Below are positions 30,201-43,755 of a stretch of DNA of 64,000 nucleotides, piece by piece (positions within the stretch are counted from its first letter, which is position 1; every line of letters starts with the position of its first letter). The stretch comes from Panonychus citri. Its lineage: Eukaryota > Arthropoda > Arachnida > Trombidiformes > Tetranychidae. Where the stretch lies: NCBI RefSeq assembly GCF_014898815.1, contig NW_026515450.1:248001-312000 (forward strand), read 5' to 3'. Below the pieces are notes generated by a model, which saw only the letters and a program-made list of their open reading frames with translations, ran no database searches and had not been told where the DNA came from. The translations under genes were made by a program, and so were the position numbers.

Positions 30201-31359
30201 ATATTATCCTTAGAACTTTTCGAACTTTCCCTCGTCCTCTTTTTCCCCTTTTCTCTTTTTTTCGAAAACTTTTCATGTTCTAACATCTCTTTGGTCTTTT
30301 GTTATTTTCGAACTTGTAATTTGAAAAAAAAGTTAACTTTCTCTTTGCGATTGATTGATTAATTATCTCTTCAAATTGATTCCATAATTTGGTGAATGTT
30401 ATTTTTATATATAAATTCATTCACGATTCTAACTGAATATCATCATGATAATGATTGAGTTGATTCATTTCATGGTTCACTGTTCATCTTAATTGTTTTT
30501 GCCAAACAACTAAACTCAATCAATTAACTGTAATTAACTTTGTGCCCTGTCATTTGTTTAATGATTGATTTATTGGTTTTGATTAACTTGGAAAACCCTG
30601 AACAACAAAATCAATCTTAATTAAAACTAATTAGCAAATCAATTGGGTTTGGCTTCGGTTTCCGTGATAATCATTTTTTTTAATAATATCTATTCATGAC
30701 TATCTTTAATTATCGTCATGATGATTGATAGAATTGCTGAAATTGTTCAAGAATTCAATTTATTCATTAGTATCAATTAGATTCACTGGTCAGTTGTTAA
30801 TGTTAATCGGTCGAGTTGCAAGTCAAGTCTTTTCCTCATAGTGACTGACCAGCCCATGACTTGTAAGCCATTTGTATTGACCTTTCATCATCTTCAAGAT
30901 GACCCTACCTCTTATCATCATCACAGTCAGATGATTATGATGATGATGACCATCATCATCGTCGTTTCAAAAGCTCATTTATAGTTAATCAATAAACAGT
31001 TTAACTCAGTTTTTTGTTGACCAATGTCCATCTACATGGTCATCTTGAGAAGTTTAGAAAATGTTTCGAAATTTTTTTCTCGCAATTGTTACTTTATTTT
31101 CTAGTCATCGATATTTTTTATTACTCAGCGATCAGAATTTCTGGTCATAGTGTTATCGTGATGATGATAATGTTGTTCTGAGGATAAAGATAATCTGATG
31201 TTAACATGAGTAGTTGCATCATCTCTAAGGGTAAGTTGAAAGAGAAAAGCAAAAAATAGTTTCAAGCATCATGATTCTGTCTTTGAACTGAATAGTGACC
31301 AGTGGGGATTGTGAGAAGAAAATACTTTGCTTAAACCAAAGAAAGAGAATGGGAAGGAG

Positions 31360-31395
<36 letters not shown>

Positions 31396-34300
31396 TGTCA
31401 CTCATATGTTCCAGTTAGATGATTGATGCTTATTTATTATCGGATAATTTTCACTCCAGGGTAAAAATGCTCAGAATTCTTAATCATTTTTTTCTCTCAC
31501 TTTGTCATCATTTCTCTTTCCAAACCTCTCCCCTGGATGATGACGATGATGGTGATATATAAGAAAAGTATCATTTCTGCTTACAACTTTTTTCTTCTTC
31601 CTCTTTATCCTTCCCTTCGTTAATAATATCCTTCTCCTCTCATTGGATTCTGATTCTCGTCTACAGGATCAACCTTTTTTCCATCATCATTTCAAAAGCT
31701 TATTCAGCTGACCAATGGTCAAATAACAACAACCAATAATGATAACCTTGGATAATATAAGTTGCTATGTGAAATTTTTACCTTCCCACCTTGACCAGAA
31801 TGCTGAGAGAGCGGAAGAAATAACCAAAGGATTTTTTCATCATATTCTTGTTTGTTGTGGTGTCAAATCAATAATTGACCATATCGAAAGAGCCCTCGCC
31901 CCATATGAACCGTTTATCACCACAAGAGAGAGAGAGAGAGGTAAAAATGTTCTAAGGAGCAAATTGTTCAGATGATTACTTTGAATTCATTTGATCAGCA
32001 AATCTGAACTTCTAAGAACTTTCAATCTCGAATTGACCAGTGAACCTTTGAACTTTAACGAGTATTAAAAGTTTCAAGCATTTCGAAATTTTTATTTATA
32101 TATAAATTATGTTCCAATAAAAATATATTAATACTAAAATTTTCCCAGATACTTGAGACTCTCCATGGAAACGGAAATGATGTCTGACAGTTGACCGGAA
32201 GTTTCAATGAATGATTTTCACTAAATTGATTGAGTTAACGGTAAAACTTTTGTTTTTTGCTTTTCTCATTCAAAGTTTCAAATAACACAATTGAATTGAT
32301 GATTGCAATGACGAGGATAAGTCTGATGAAAAGGAATATAAATATTTTCATCAACAGATGAGAAAGAGAAATAAAGATTCAATCAACTATTTCCGGTTCC
32401 TATTCAGAGAATCTTTTGTTTTTTTTTGCTTCTCCTTTGACTCTTATCCTCATCACCAAACTCCCGACTCCCCTGAGTATTATCTTCCTAATCATCTTTC
32501 TTTTCCATCATTAAATGGAGAAGAAAAAAAAATCAACTTCTATCGGGAAAATACAAAACTGATTTCCTTTACTTTCCATGATAAAAATTCACTGAATGCT
32601 CAGTGCTAATGATTATCACTGATTATCAATAAATATCGATAGCATTTATCACGAGTAACAAATAATAATAATAAGAGATTTCGTCAGAGAAAGTGAATAA
32701 TCATGGAGAGATGATAATCGCTTGAGGGCAAATGATGATGATGATGATGAAAATGATCATCATGATCACTTTCATACTCATCATTTCATGGTCAATGGAG
32801 AGATAAGTTGTTATCATTGAGGAGCACTGGACACAAGGTACAAGTTGGATAAACTTTTCAAATCCAAATCAATGGAATCCATTCAGAATCATTGAGTTGA
32901 TTAATTTTCCAAATCAAATGAGCAATCATGTTAAGTAATGAAACTAATATGTTACCCTAACATTGTTATTATTATCATCATGAAATATGATTCATGTGGA
33001 AACAAAAATCAGTTGATGAAATGATAACTTTCATTTATTTTTATCATGTAAGAAAACAGATTCAACCTTATCTTTTATATGATCCCTCAGGCGATTGATT
33101 TTTATTTCACTTTTACTTGTATATTATTAGAGATACACCATAAGGTGAGTTCTGAATCTCATGGGTATTCAGAATAGTCAAAATTATCATCATAATCATC
33201 ATCGAGATGATAATTGGGATGACGATGATGATAAAAGGGGAGAAACAGATGAAGAGAGAGAGAGAAACTTATATCCAACTAATAACATTTCATAAGTGTC
33301 TTTGTACATAATATAGAGATGACGATAAGAAGATGATAAGAAAAAATTTTGTCATCATGGTGATGATTAGGATGATATTAGGGAGGATAAGGTGGGATTC
33401 ACACTGTGAAGGTAGTTGTAGTCGTGGTGGGGTAAAGGTTGAGGTGAAGGTGGGAAAAAAGTAATAAACATTAACATGTAAATGAGATAACAAGTTTTTA
33501 TCTTCAACTTTTTTTTATTGATCTTCCAATCAATTTGTCAGTAATTGACATCATCATTATCATCGTCATCTTCATGAGATGACAATCATGATGAGTATCG
33601 ATTACCTGGTCATCAGAACTTTTTTTTTCTTACTCTTTTCGTTAAATTCCCAAGTTGATCAATTATCAATTGCAATTAGAAATAAATGTTCATCATCATC
33701 TCTCTCTCTCTCTCTCTCTCTACTTTTATTTTCCTTTCTTGTTGTGATTAACTAACTGTGAACAATTTAAATTAATTTTCTCATTGTTTTGTAGGTTAAT
33801 TAATCGTTGGGTTTGATTTACAATAGATTTAATCTCTTGGGTGTTTATAGTTAATTAAAAACCAACTCAAACCTTTTTCTTTCTCGATTTTGAGGTTAGA
33901 ACTTTTTTCTTTACTTTACTCATTCGATGGTTCAATTTGAAGCTCAAGTGATGAAAATGCTATTAAATTTGATGAATCAATATTTTCTAATTCAAATCAA
34001 ACTTTGAAGATTTGGAGAAAATTTTTTTTTCCATCTTACCGATGATATTGTAAGTCAACTCTATTCAAGTATCTGGATCAAATGATGATGATTGGAAGAT
34101 AAAGTATGAAGATAAGAAGATGAAAAAAAAATCTCCAAATAATAAGGAAAATAAAGATTCATAGGAAACGGAATCAGATGAGGATGAAGATGAAGATGAC
34201 AAGTAGCATCTTTACTGTGGAAGATGCGGAAAGGCAACTTTACGTTGTATTGAATGAGAAAAGTGAAAATTGATGAGATGAAGATGAAGATGAAGATGAG

Positions 34301-37300
34301 GAATGTTCATCATCCTCATCATCATGTTGTCTACATAAAGGGGGCGAAAACCAAATATATAAAGAGACTCAAAGTGATGAATAAGTGAGAAAATCTATCA
34401 ACCGATAATATCTCATGAAAATGATCAAGATGAACATGAGAATACAATTAACATCATCGCAATTGTCAATGGTTAAATTGTTTGCTACAATTTAGAAAAT
34501 TAAAATTTACTTCTAACCATAAAAATTAGTCGAAACTTTTTTACTAACAACAATCAAACATGATATAATTATTGATTCATTTAAAATCCATAAGATTGGA
34601 CAATTTAATCTTCAACAATTTTTAATTGCTCAATGACATTTTGCTCAAGTAATTTGACAAGTAACAATTAACTATTGGAAATGATAACGGTAACAATTAG
34701 CTAATTACAAGGAATGAGCTAACGTGATTGTTAACCCAGAGCTGTAATTGTGTTCATGTTTCGTGATTAGTTTTAATTGTTGGTGAAAATTTTGTTCATT
34801 GTTAATTTCCTAATCAATTGAATAGTATGATGATGATAATTGTTGTTATTTCTGATTATCGTCATTGTTAAATTGTTTATGTTGATGTTTTTTTTTCTTG
34901 CTTCTTGATTAACTACCAGATCTACACAACAATTGAATCATTAATCATTTAATTGTTGTTGTTAACCTTACTTACGATTACTATTAATCATTAATGGTTA
35001 AACATTGATCATGTTGATGATGAAAAAAAAAGTTAATCTATTAGGCAATTTAAAAGGTAGTGATTGATTTTTAATCAATGATATTTCCTGATCAGTTATT
35101 TAATGATTAAGCTTTAACTAACTTTGAGATTGTTATATTAATATATTGGAAAAGTTTCAAGTAACAACAATTTAACCCTTAAATTGTTGAAAATTAAGTT
35201 AATGATAATGGTTAATCAATGAATCCAAGCAATGATCAAGGTAAAAATAAGATCAATCTATTTTAATCAGTTTCCTCTCATTGATTGTTAATGGTAATTG
35301 TTAAACTAAATCAATTTGGGTCAAAAATTGATTAGAGGTAAACAAGATGATGAGATTTTTTTATCATCATCATCATTATCATTATGACCAATGGTCAGCA
35401 TTTCCAGAAGGAAAGTAAATTGTTTTTATCGAAAGGTAAAAGTTAATCATCGCATAATTAAACATGACAATTGAATATAAAAACAATTATCAACCATTGA
35501 ATCAAGTTAAGTGATTAACTTTCAATACAGGTAAGTCAATTAGTGAATAAGGATCAAGATGATTATCAATATCATCTTCATCTTCATCACCACCTCATCC
35601 TCTTGAGCATCTTAAACATGATCATTAATAATAACAATAGAAATGAATGAGAAGATTAATGATTCAAAGTTAATTCCCAAGGTTTCATCTTCATCATCAC
35701 CATCATCATCATCATCTTTTACTGATGATGATGAAAGGAAGAAGGATGAAAATGATTGGAGCGTAAAATAGCCTTAAAAGAAAGAGAAAAGTGAGCAAGT
35801 AAAATCGACGATAAAAGTTCTAGAACTTTTTGATCGAAAAGAAGAAGAAAAAAAAATAGTATTACCAGTAGAAGAAAAATAGAGTCAATGAAGAAAAGAA
35901 TATAAATAGAAATTAGAAGTTGATTTAAAAAAGAAACAATCATTTCCTCATCTTCCATCACCTAAATTCCCTCATCTCTCGTTTTGATGACAAGGTCATT
36001 AAAGATAAATATCATCATCATCATCATCATCCTCATCTTCTTATCTTCTTCCAAAGACACAGAGGCAAAAAATTATCTTCTATTATTGGGCATCAATTGA
36101 GAGATAATTTAATTTACCTTTAAATTGTTCAAAGATAATCAATCTCATTCTTACGAACTGTTTTCATCCTGGAAAGTTGATCATTTTTACCCTGAAATCG
36201 CCATCATCATGAGCGTAGAAATTGATATTAAATGATAACAAAGAAAAACTTTGTTGCTGTATGGGAACAGGAAGAGAGAGAGAGAGATGATTATCATCAT
36301 GATGAAGATGAAGAAAACGAATAAAAAAAATGAAAAGATTTTCGGTGAAAAATAAAAATTATTTCCATCATGATATTAACAGGGAATGAGTTTTCAGAAC
36401 TCAACAGAAAGTAAAGGAAAATAGTTATTATATTAACCAATTCGAGAGTTTGAACTTTTTTTTTCAACATGAAATAAGATTTTCTCTTCCTTATCTTCCT
36501 CTTGGCATCATCATCATCATCATCATCCATATTAACATTTTCAAACTGAATACTTTTTACCCTGAAAAAAAAAGTTTCACCATGAAATTGTTCATTGCAA
36601 TGTATTTGTATGTCTGTGTGCCTATGATAATCGTGATTAAATATTTAACAACAACAATAAAAACCAGATTAAAATTCAAAGTGAAGATTCAGTTTAATTC
36701 AATTCAATTAGATTAAATTATTTGCATTTACAATTTAATAATAACAATAATCATTTGATATAAATTTTAAACATGATCATTTGCTTGGTGATTCTGATGA
36801 TTAATCATGGAATTGGCTTTTACTTATTATATTCATTTCATCAAAAGATTTATTTGTATATTTATATATATTAATTTTCTGGTTATATCATTTGTTACAC
36901 CATGTAAGTGATAGGGTGAAGTTGGAAATGAATCTGGAAAATGCTGAGATTCAGGTTCATTGAAATTAATGGCTCATTTTCAGGATTGTTTTAAGTTTCT
37001 GTTGAGATTCATTATCGTTATCATCAAGTGAAAGGTGATCAAGGCTGCTTGGGATTTGGATGATTACATTGTTAGCATTTGGGATTCACTTGATTCTGAT
37101 AATCTCATTTGATATTCTGATGGTGAATCTTAGATTATTATTTTTATTGATATTTCCACAATTTCCATGGAAATAATCATGAGAACAACTTTAACTTTTC
37201 TTACGATAATCTTACCGAAATCTGAGTTGGATAAAAGTGAGAACGAGCAACTCATTGTATTCCTTGTATATTCATCTTATTTAATCATCATTTTGTTTGA

Positions 37301-40300
37301 GGGAAGGAAAAAGTTTCCAAAGGTATTCTGAATGCTCAGAGAACAGGGGAAAGAGTCGATTCATGGTATTATCGTCAACATGATTATAATGAAGATTATT
37401 AGAGTTTTTCAAGCTTTTGGAGAAAACTTTTTTCGACTCAACTTGAAATCTTTTCAGTTCAAATTCAGAGTAAATATCTAATAGTTCCAGAATAATGAAC
37501 AGACTCTTAACCTTTTTTATAATAACAATCAAAGAATCACAATTGTAAAGGTAAATACAATCAATGAAGAGACACACAAACAATTGTAACCATGATTAAA
37601 TTTTAGAATCACAATCAATCAGTTGATGAGAATTTTTCATTTTTCTTGAAAACTCAAAATTTGGAACTTTTTTCTCACCATTTAGATACAATTCATTGAG
37701 TTCAATTCAATTCAATGAAATTGAAATATTTTCAGATGATTTAATGTTACAAACTATATATTTGGAATTCATGATAAATCTTGTACGAAAATGCTGATAT
37801 CGACTCAACTTATTCCTCGAAAAGTTCTGATTGTTTAATCAATTAGATGAAACCATCGATTAGATATCATCAGTTGTTTATCTAAATGATCAAATGATAA
37901 TGATAACAACAAATACTAAAGATATTGTATAGACAAAAGGAGATAAAAAGAAATTCCGTAATCTTGGAATCTCCATTTTCAGAACTTTCAGAAATGATGG
38001 AAGAGTAAAAGAAAATAAAAAAAAAGTTCTAATGATAATGTCGATAATGATTCTGTGATTGTTGGTGATGATAATAAATATCACTAGAAAGAGCAGAAAA
38101 TAATTCAAGTGACACAAAATGATATGAATCATCAATATATCATCATGAATTATCATGATTCGGATTCTGAGTTGAACACATGAAACAAAAGTCTTGATAT
38201 TCATCAGTCATCTTGATTTCATGAGATGATAATAATTGCTTCCGATATTGATCAACTTAAATCACTTCTTTTCCTGGTATTCAGATATATATTACAAGAC
38301 GATAACTTATCATCATCTTCATCCTTATAATCATAATCATCTTCATCATTTTTGCTTTTTTTTAAAAGCTCAATCATTCATTACCTTTTTCAAACTTCCG
38401 TTTCCATCTTTTCCCTTTCCGGTTTCGCATTTACCTTCCAAACAATATTTATCATTCATCATCATTTACCTAACCAAACCTCACCCTCCCTCCTTAATTC
38501 CCACCGCAATGAAATCTACAAGGTAGCCCAGAGAATGGTAATCAACTCGATTGTTACAGTTAATTGTGATTACAATTAGCTCAATCTAATTAATCATCAT
38601 TATTATCAAAGTGTTTTTTTTGTCTTCATCGTTGACAATATATTTAATTATGGTTAACATATTAGACGACGACACTTTAAAAATATCAAAAGAAACAAAT
38701 TGTTGTTAATCAACTTAATTAATATCAGAGAAAAACAATTGTTGTAATGTCAAAATGTTAACTAATTAACTAAACAATCAAGAAAGAAATTGAAAAGATT
38801 CATTTTTTATTTCAATTCAGATGAAATCATCTCAATGAGAAATGTTTCAAGTTGAATGTTAGTCTTACATGTTGTTGTTTTTTTCTTGTCTCCAAGATTA
38901 ATGAATAAAGGAAATGAAAGGATGAAGATGATGATGAGAAAAAAAACAGAAGATAAATGATCGTCATCATCATCATTTAGGCCTGAAAATGTGAAACTCT
39001 GAATTTTCATGGTGAACGAAAAAAAAATCATGAATCTTCATTGTTGATTAGTCGTAGCATCAGTTTTTTATGTTCATTCTTGTCTTCGTATATTAATATA
39101 TATATACAACATGTTATTGATTCAACAACAATTCAGAAAACTTATCATGAAATTTTGCCTCCAAGTTTCAGCTCATTACAGGGTAGAAATAAAGTTCTGA
39201 AGGAATTTTTCATCTCTCTCTCTCTCTCTCTCTTTCTCTTTAAACTCAGTTACTTTTATCTGACTTTCTTATGAATTATGTTTTTTTCCTTCAATTTTCA
39301 TCATCAACATGGTGAAAAAACTTTTCAGTGTAACTTTTTTTCTCTCACTCGCCAATATCACCTCTATCATAATCATCATCTTCTTCATCAAGATCTTTCA
39401 AGAGATATGAATATTCTGGTGGTTACCATGTAAGCGCAAGAGAGACTAATAATTACCATGAAAAAGTGAGAAGATATAATATGTATCATGGAAAAAAGTT
39501 TTATTATCAAATTCTAGGTGAAACTTGAAGTCTCTCTCTCTCTCTCTCTCTCTCTGGTAATAAGGCAAAGCTTTTGAACCAAGAGATGTAAGAGAATGGA
39601 AGAAGATGATGGCAAGAAGAGAAGAAAAAAACAATATTGAGAATGAAAGTTCTGAAAGTTGGAGTGAAAATCAAAGAGAATTTTTCTTTTTTTCTCTACA
39701 CAGGTGAGATTCTGGGTGTGGGTGGAGTGAGAGATATGTCACAATTTGACAAGTTAAAAGGTGAACAGGGAGTTCATGGGGAGAAAAATATATTCCTTTG
39801 AATATCTTCCTCAACATTGGCTCATTGATATCATCATTTGGATGATTTTAATGATTCATTTTGGTGAAGAAAAAGTTCTGGCAAATTTCATGCATGAAAA
39901 TTTATTGAAATACAATAAAAAAAACCTCTGGAAATTATCATAATTAAATTTCCTGTATATTCAAAACGTTTTTGCAAACACGATGAACAATTTTAATTGT
40001 CAATCAAGGTAAATGATTGAATTTATTTTCTTCCTATTCAATGAAAAGTTCATGATATATAAATGAGAATTCAGAACCAGGAACAAGCAATTACATCATA
40101 ATCATTTAACATGTTTACCCAATATTTTCCCACCAATAACAAACAGTAATAATTTAATTTGTCATCATTTTTCATCATCATCAATTTAGAATCACAAAAT
40201 CAGAGTAACTATTTTTTTCATTATTCATATTTACTGATATAATTTTCTCTCTCTAACTATTCAAATATAATCAAAGTTATTATTAATAATAATAATTGTT

Positions 40301-41933
40301 ACCCGCAAGTACAAACAATTAAAAGGTAACAATCAAAAGTCTCAATTGAATTAAACAATAATCAATTGATGATAAATTGTTTGGGTAACAATTAAGTTGA
40401 TCAAATTTGAAATTGAAAAGTTTTTTTTTGTTCAACCAAAGAAAATGAAATATCAATTCAAATGAAAATAACATTGAATTTCATTGAAAAGGATTAGAAG
40501 ATGAGAGTGAGAGTGAGAGTGAGAATGAGAATGAGTATTCATTTATGTGCCTAAGTATTTGTATAAACATATGCAGGATGGATGAGATATTCATGGATGA
40601 AGATAAGCAGGGAGAAGATAAATAATATCAATGGAAAATATTCTCTTGAGGATTCTGACAGAATTGAGACAGAAAAAAAGTTCAATATTAACTCAACGAA
40701 GAAAAAAGAAAAAAAATATCATATTAAATTAGTAGATGAATTTATCATCTTCATCATCATTCAATTTCGCTCCCCTTTTCCTTTTCCACTTCCTCTTCAG
40801 AAACATTTTACTCTCTCTCTCTCTCTCTCTCTGCCTGTGAATACCCTCATGTATTCAATGGTTACTCATAGAAATCATGATAATATATTAATGTATTAAC
40901 ATTCTGGTTGGTTAAACAATTTTTTCTCCTTCCTCGCCCCTCTCCCTGTGTATATACTTGTCCATTCTGTTGGTCAATTAGACAAATAAAATGTTGATTC
41001 ATTTTTGAATACCCTCTACCTCCTATTTCCTCATACTCTCACCAAGTGGACTGTCCACCCAAGCAACTCTATTTGTCTATTAATAATATTATTAGATATA
41101 AACACTAATACATAATAATGATCATTATCAGGGATAATCTTCAAATTCTGGTATGAAAAATGTTCATGCAAAATTTTAATCTCTCCTTGACTCTCTCTCT
41201 GACTCTCTCTCTCTCTCCTTCCTTCCTTCTTGACCTTCTTATTTTTATTGTCCATCTTACAAACATTCTGGTCATTTGATGATTTATCGTTATCATGTTA
41301 AGGTGAAAACCTCAGGATAATAACCAATATAATGATCAATATATTCATGAATTTCACTAGTATGATCGTACTCATTTCCAGCCCTGAAATTATATCATAA
41401 ATTTGAAATCATTCAAGCATTAACCTTATATCCAATTGACAACTACTATAAGTATCGATAAAATTATTTATCAGAATAAAAAAGTTGGAAACTTTCAATT
41501 TTTTTGTCAAGGAAGAAAAAAAATATCTTCATGATTTTACATGAACTTTAAATTCTGGGAGAGAAAAATTCTGAATACTCTCAACTATTACATATTGTAG
41601 ATGATCATGATAATCAAGTGATTGGAGTGCAAACAGTAACAGCAGTTAAACTAATTGTTTGCTAAATTTCCAAGTCAATTGATTTGCAAGTTTAATCATC
41701 ACCATAATATTCATCATGGTGATTCAGCTAATAAATTCAACTAAATGTTCAGCTATTTTTATAATAGCATTTGTATTGATTGTCATTTCAATTTTCGGTT
41801 CATAAAGAAAAACTTTGTTATGGAAAAAGAAAAAGCTTCTTGTTTGAGATATAATTATATCGTTATAACTTAAATTTATCACGAAAGTTTCTGGTTCATG
41901 GTGCAAGTGAAACAAAGAAAGTTCTGGGTTTAC
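27254..41933. other. Gene-poor, repeat-rich host DNA, probably muscarinic receptor intron
   Basis: I found no gene I can support on either strand. The stretch is AT-rich with (TC)n tracts (about 33700-33721, 39214-39232, 39531-39555, 40811-40832), many (ATC)n runs and repeated A(6-9)GTTC motifs. It follows the donor at 41933 of the third receptor exon (minus strand). I looked for the TM4-TM7 exons by residue pattern (WP, CYIQF, WTPY, NP-x2-Y) without success. They are either too diverged for reading by eye or beyond the left edge. Confidence 0.6.
31362..31392. repeat. (AG)n microsatellite
   Basis: About fifteen uninterrupted AG units. Confidence 0.9.
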
Positions 41934-42290
41934 CTGAAATATCTGTCAAAAGATATGATGAGCAAGTTTAAAACTGAGGCATTTGAGATTAAATAATCAA
42001 TAGCAAGCCAAGTATCACATATGAAGGGTCCGAGTGGCCATCGTTCCAATAGAGTGTATAGAGAAAAAAGTGGCATTGATATTATTCCTGAAAGAGAGAG
42101 AGGAATGAATTTTATTGAGATGAATGGTCAATGAAAAAGGTCACAAAGTTCAGTTGATAAAGAAAAATTTCTTAGAATTCTGTGAAATTCAGTCAGAATT
42201 TCACTTGGAACTTTTATCGAATTTAAACTTTCTTGTTTATTTTTCGCTGTTCAGACAATTAGTGTTTCTGATTGATTTATTAGATGAGTT

Positions 42291-42329
<39 letters not shown>

Positions 42330-43755
42330 CCTCTTTTTCGTTAATTTAATGATTGATTTTATTACCATGAGTCCGGTGGTTGTGATGATGATGATTGATA
42401 TTTAATTAGTTTGAATGTTGAAAAGGATGATACGTGATCAATTCTGTGAAAGAGGCTGAAAAAATAAAGAAGAAACAATTTTCTTCTCTTTCGATATCTT
42501 TTTGTCTTCTTTTCTAATTATTATATTAATTCTTCTCTCTCTCTCTCTAAATATCATCTTTATCATCCATTGATTATCTTCTCTTAACCCACTTCCCACC
42601 TTCCGTTTTATGTCCCTCATCTTCATCATTCCTTAACTATTTGTGGTCAAAGTGATTGGTTCAACTATTTTCATGGTTGGATAACCAACAGAATTTACAG
42701 TTTCTTACCTACAGAATCAAAGTTATTTCATCATCATCTTCATCTTCATCTTCATCTTCCTCTTCCTCTTTATCTTCTTCCCACCTCCTAAGTCTAACTC
42801 GAAACCATTAGAACAAAAATCTTACTTAGTTTTTTTTTCAATTCGAACTCACATAAAACTAACTAACTCTCTCTCTCTCACTTTTTTATCCATCTTCCTC
42901 TATCTTGTCTTCATCATCTCTAACATTTTATCTTCCTCCCATGAGTATGACTTGTTGTCTATTAAATAGACAATCAATTGATTACCAAATGATTTATATC
43001 GTTACCGTTATTATTTTTATCTTGTTAGTCCAGAAAAAAAAACACAATCAAATGTTTCAACATATCGATAAATAAAGTCAACCAAATCAATTAATCAATC
43101 AAATGGAAACCATCAAATGAAAATCAAATAGAAACGGCTAATTGTTGATAATAGTAAATTTAAATTACTCACCAATTAAAAAATCAGCAATTGATAATGA
43201 TAATAGAAAGTAATTTGAAATAGTTTGAAGTTGCTTATCCATTTTGAATGAAATCATCACCATAACATTACCAACAATTGTTATAATACTTTAATTAATC
43301 AAATGAGAGTAAATAATATAATCAAAAACATAGAAAAACAATTAGTGATTAATTAATATACATATGAAACAATTAACCAATTGTAGGGAACAACAAAATC
43401 TGCTTTTGATCAAGAGTTAATCTTATCATTAATATTCATTTAGTATCTCAACCATATTGATCAACAATCAAAAGCACATTTTCAAATTGATAAATTGTTT
43501 GAAAACAAAATACATTTAAAATTAACGGAAAAATCAATCAGCTGATTAATTAGATTGATAATTTAATTACCTGAAGCATCCGGAAATAAAGGCAATTATT
43601 ATGGTCTCAGCAATTGAAAAGGTTTCTTGATTGGGATGATTATCAGAGCCAATTATTGACCCGTTATAATTAACAGAATCATTGTAATTAAGGTTGTAAT
43701 CAGCTGAGTTCAATGTGATTGTATAAGTTGATGAGTCTACAGTTAAATCCATCAT
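41934..43755 (-). CDS. Muscarinic acetylcholine receptor, exons 1-3 (partial)
   Basis: Three minus-strand exons with consensus splice sites and compatible phases: 43755-43571, 43288-43173 and 42087-41934. Exon 1 starts at an ATG after an in-frame stop and encodes an extracellular tail with N-glycosylation sequons (N25-D-S, N31-G-S), then TM1. Exon 2 has IVGNVMVMISF (N1.50) and KQLQTISNYFLLSL-x-IADF (D2.50). Exon 3 has ISMPLF, WPLGPFICDTW (C3.25), AIDY (ligand Asp 3.32 with Tyr 3.33), SNASVLNLLIISFDRYF (N3.37, DRY). The SFK-x-DKQLQTISNYF and SNASVLNLLIISFDRYF blocks are characteristic of arthropod A-type muscarinic receptors, class A GPCRs for acetylcholine. TM4-TM7 are not seen. The exon-3 donor (GTAAAC) points to lower coordinates. 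Exons 2 and 3 are too short for a simple ORF scan. Confidence 0.92.
42293..42326. repeat. (CT)n microsatellite inside receptor intron 2
   Basis: About seventeen CT units; on the minus strand it is a GA tract roughly 210 bp upstream of exon 3, so it is not its polypyrimidine tract. Confidence 0.9.

Noticed and set aside
31739..31975. 78-residue plus-strand ORF with less biased composition
   Set aside because: No recognisable family, tail encoded by a GA repeat, no supporting promoter or splice pattern.
37281..37583. 100-residue minus-strand ORF, considered as a missing muscarinic receptor exon
   Set aside because: No TM4-TM7 motifs and no suitable splice sites in phase.
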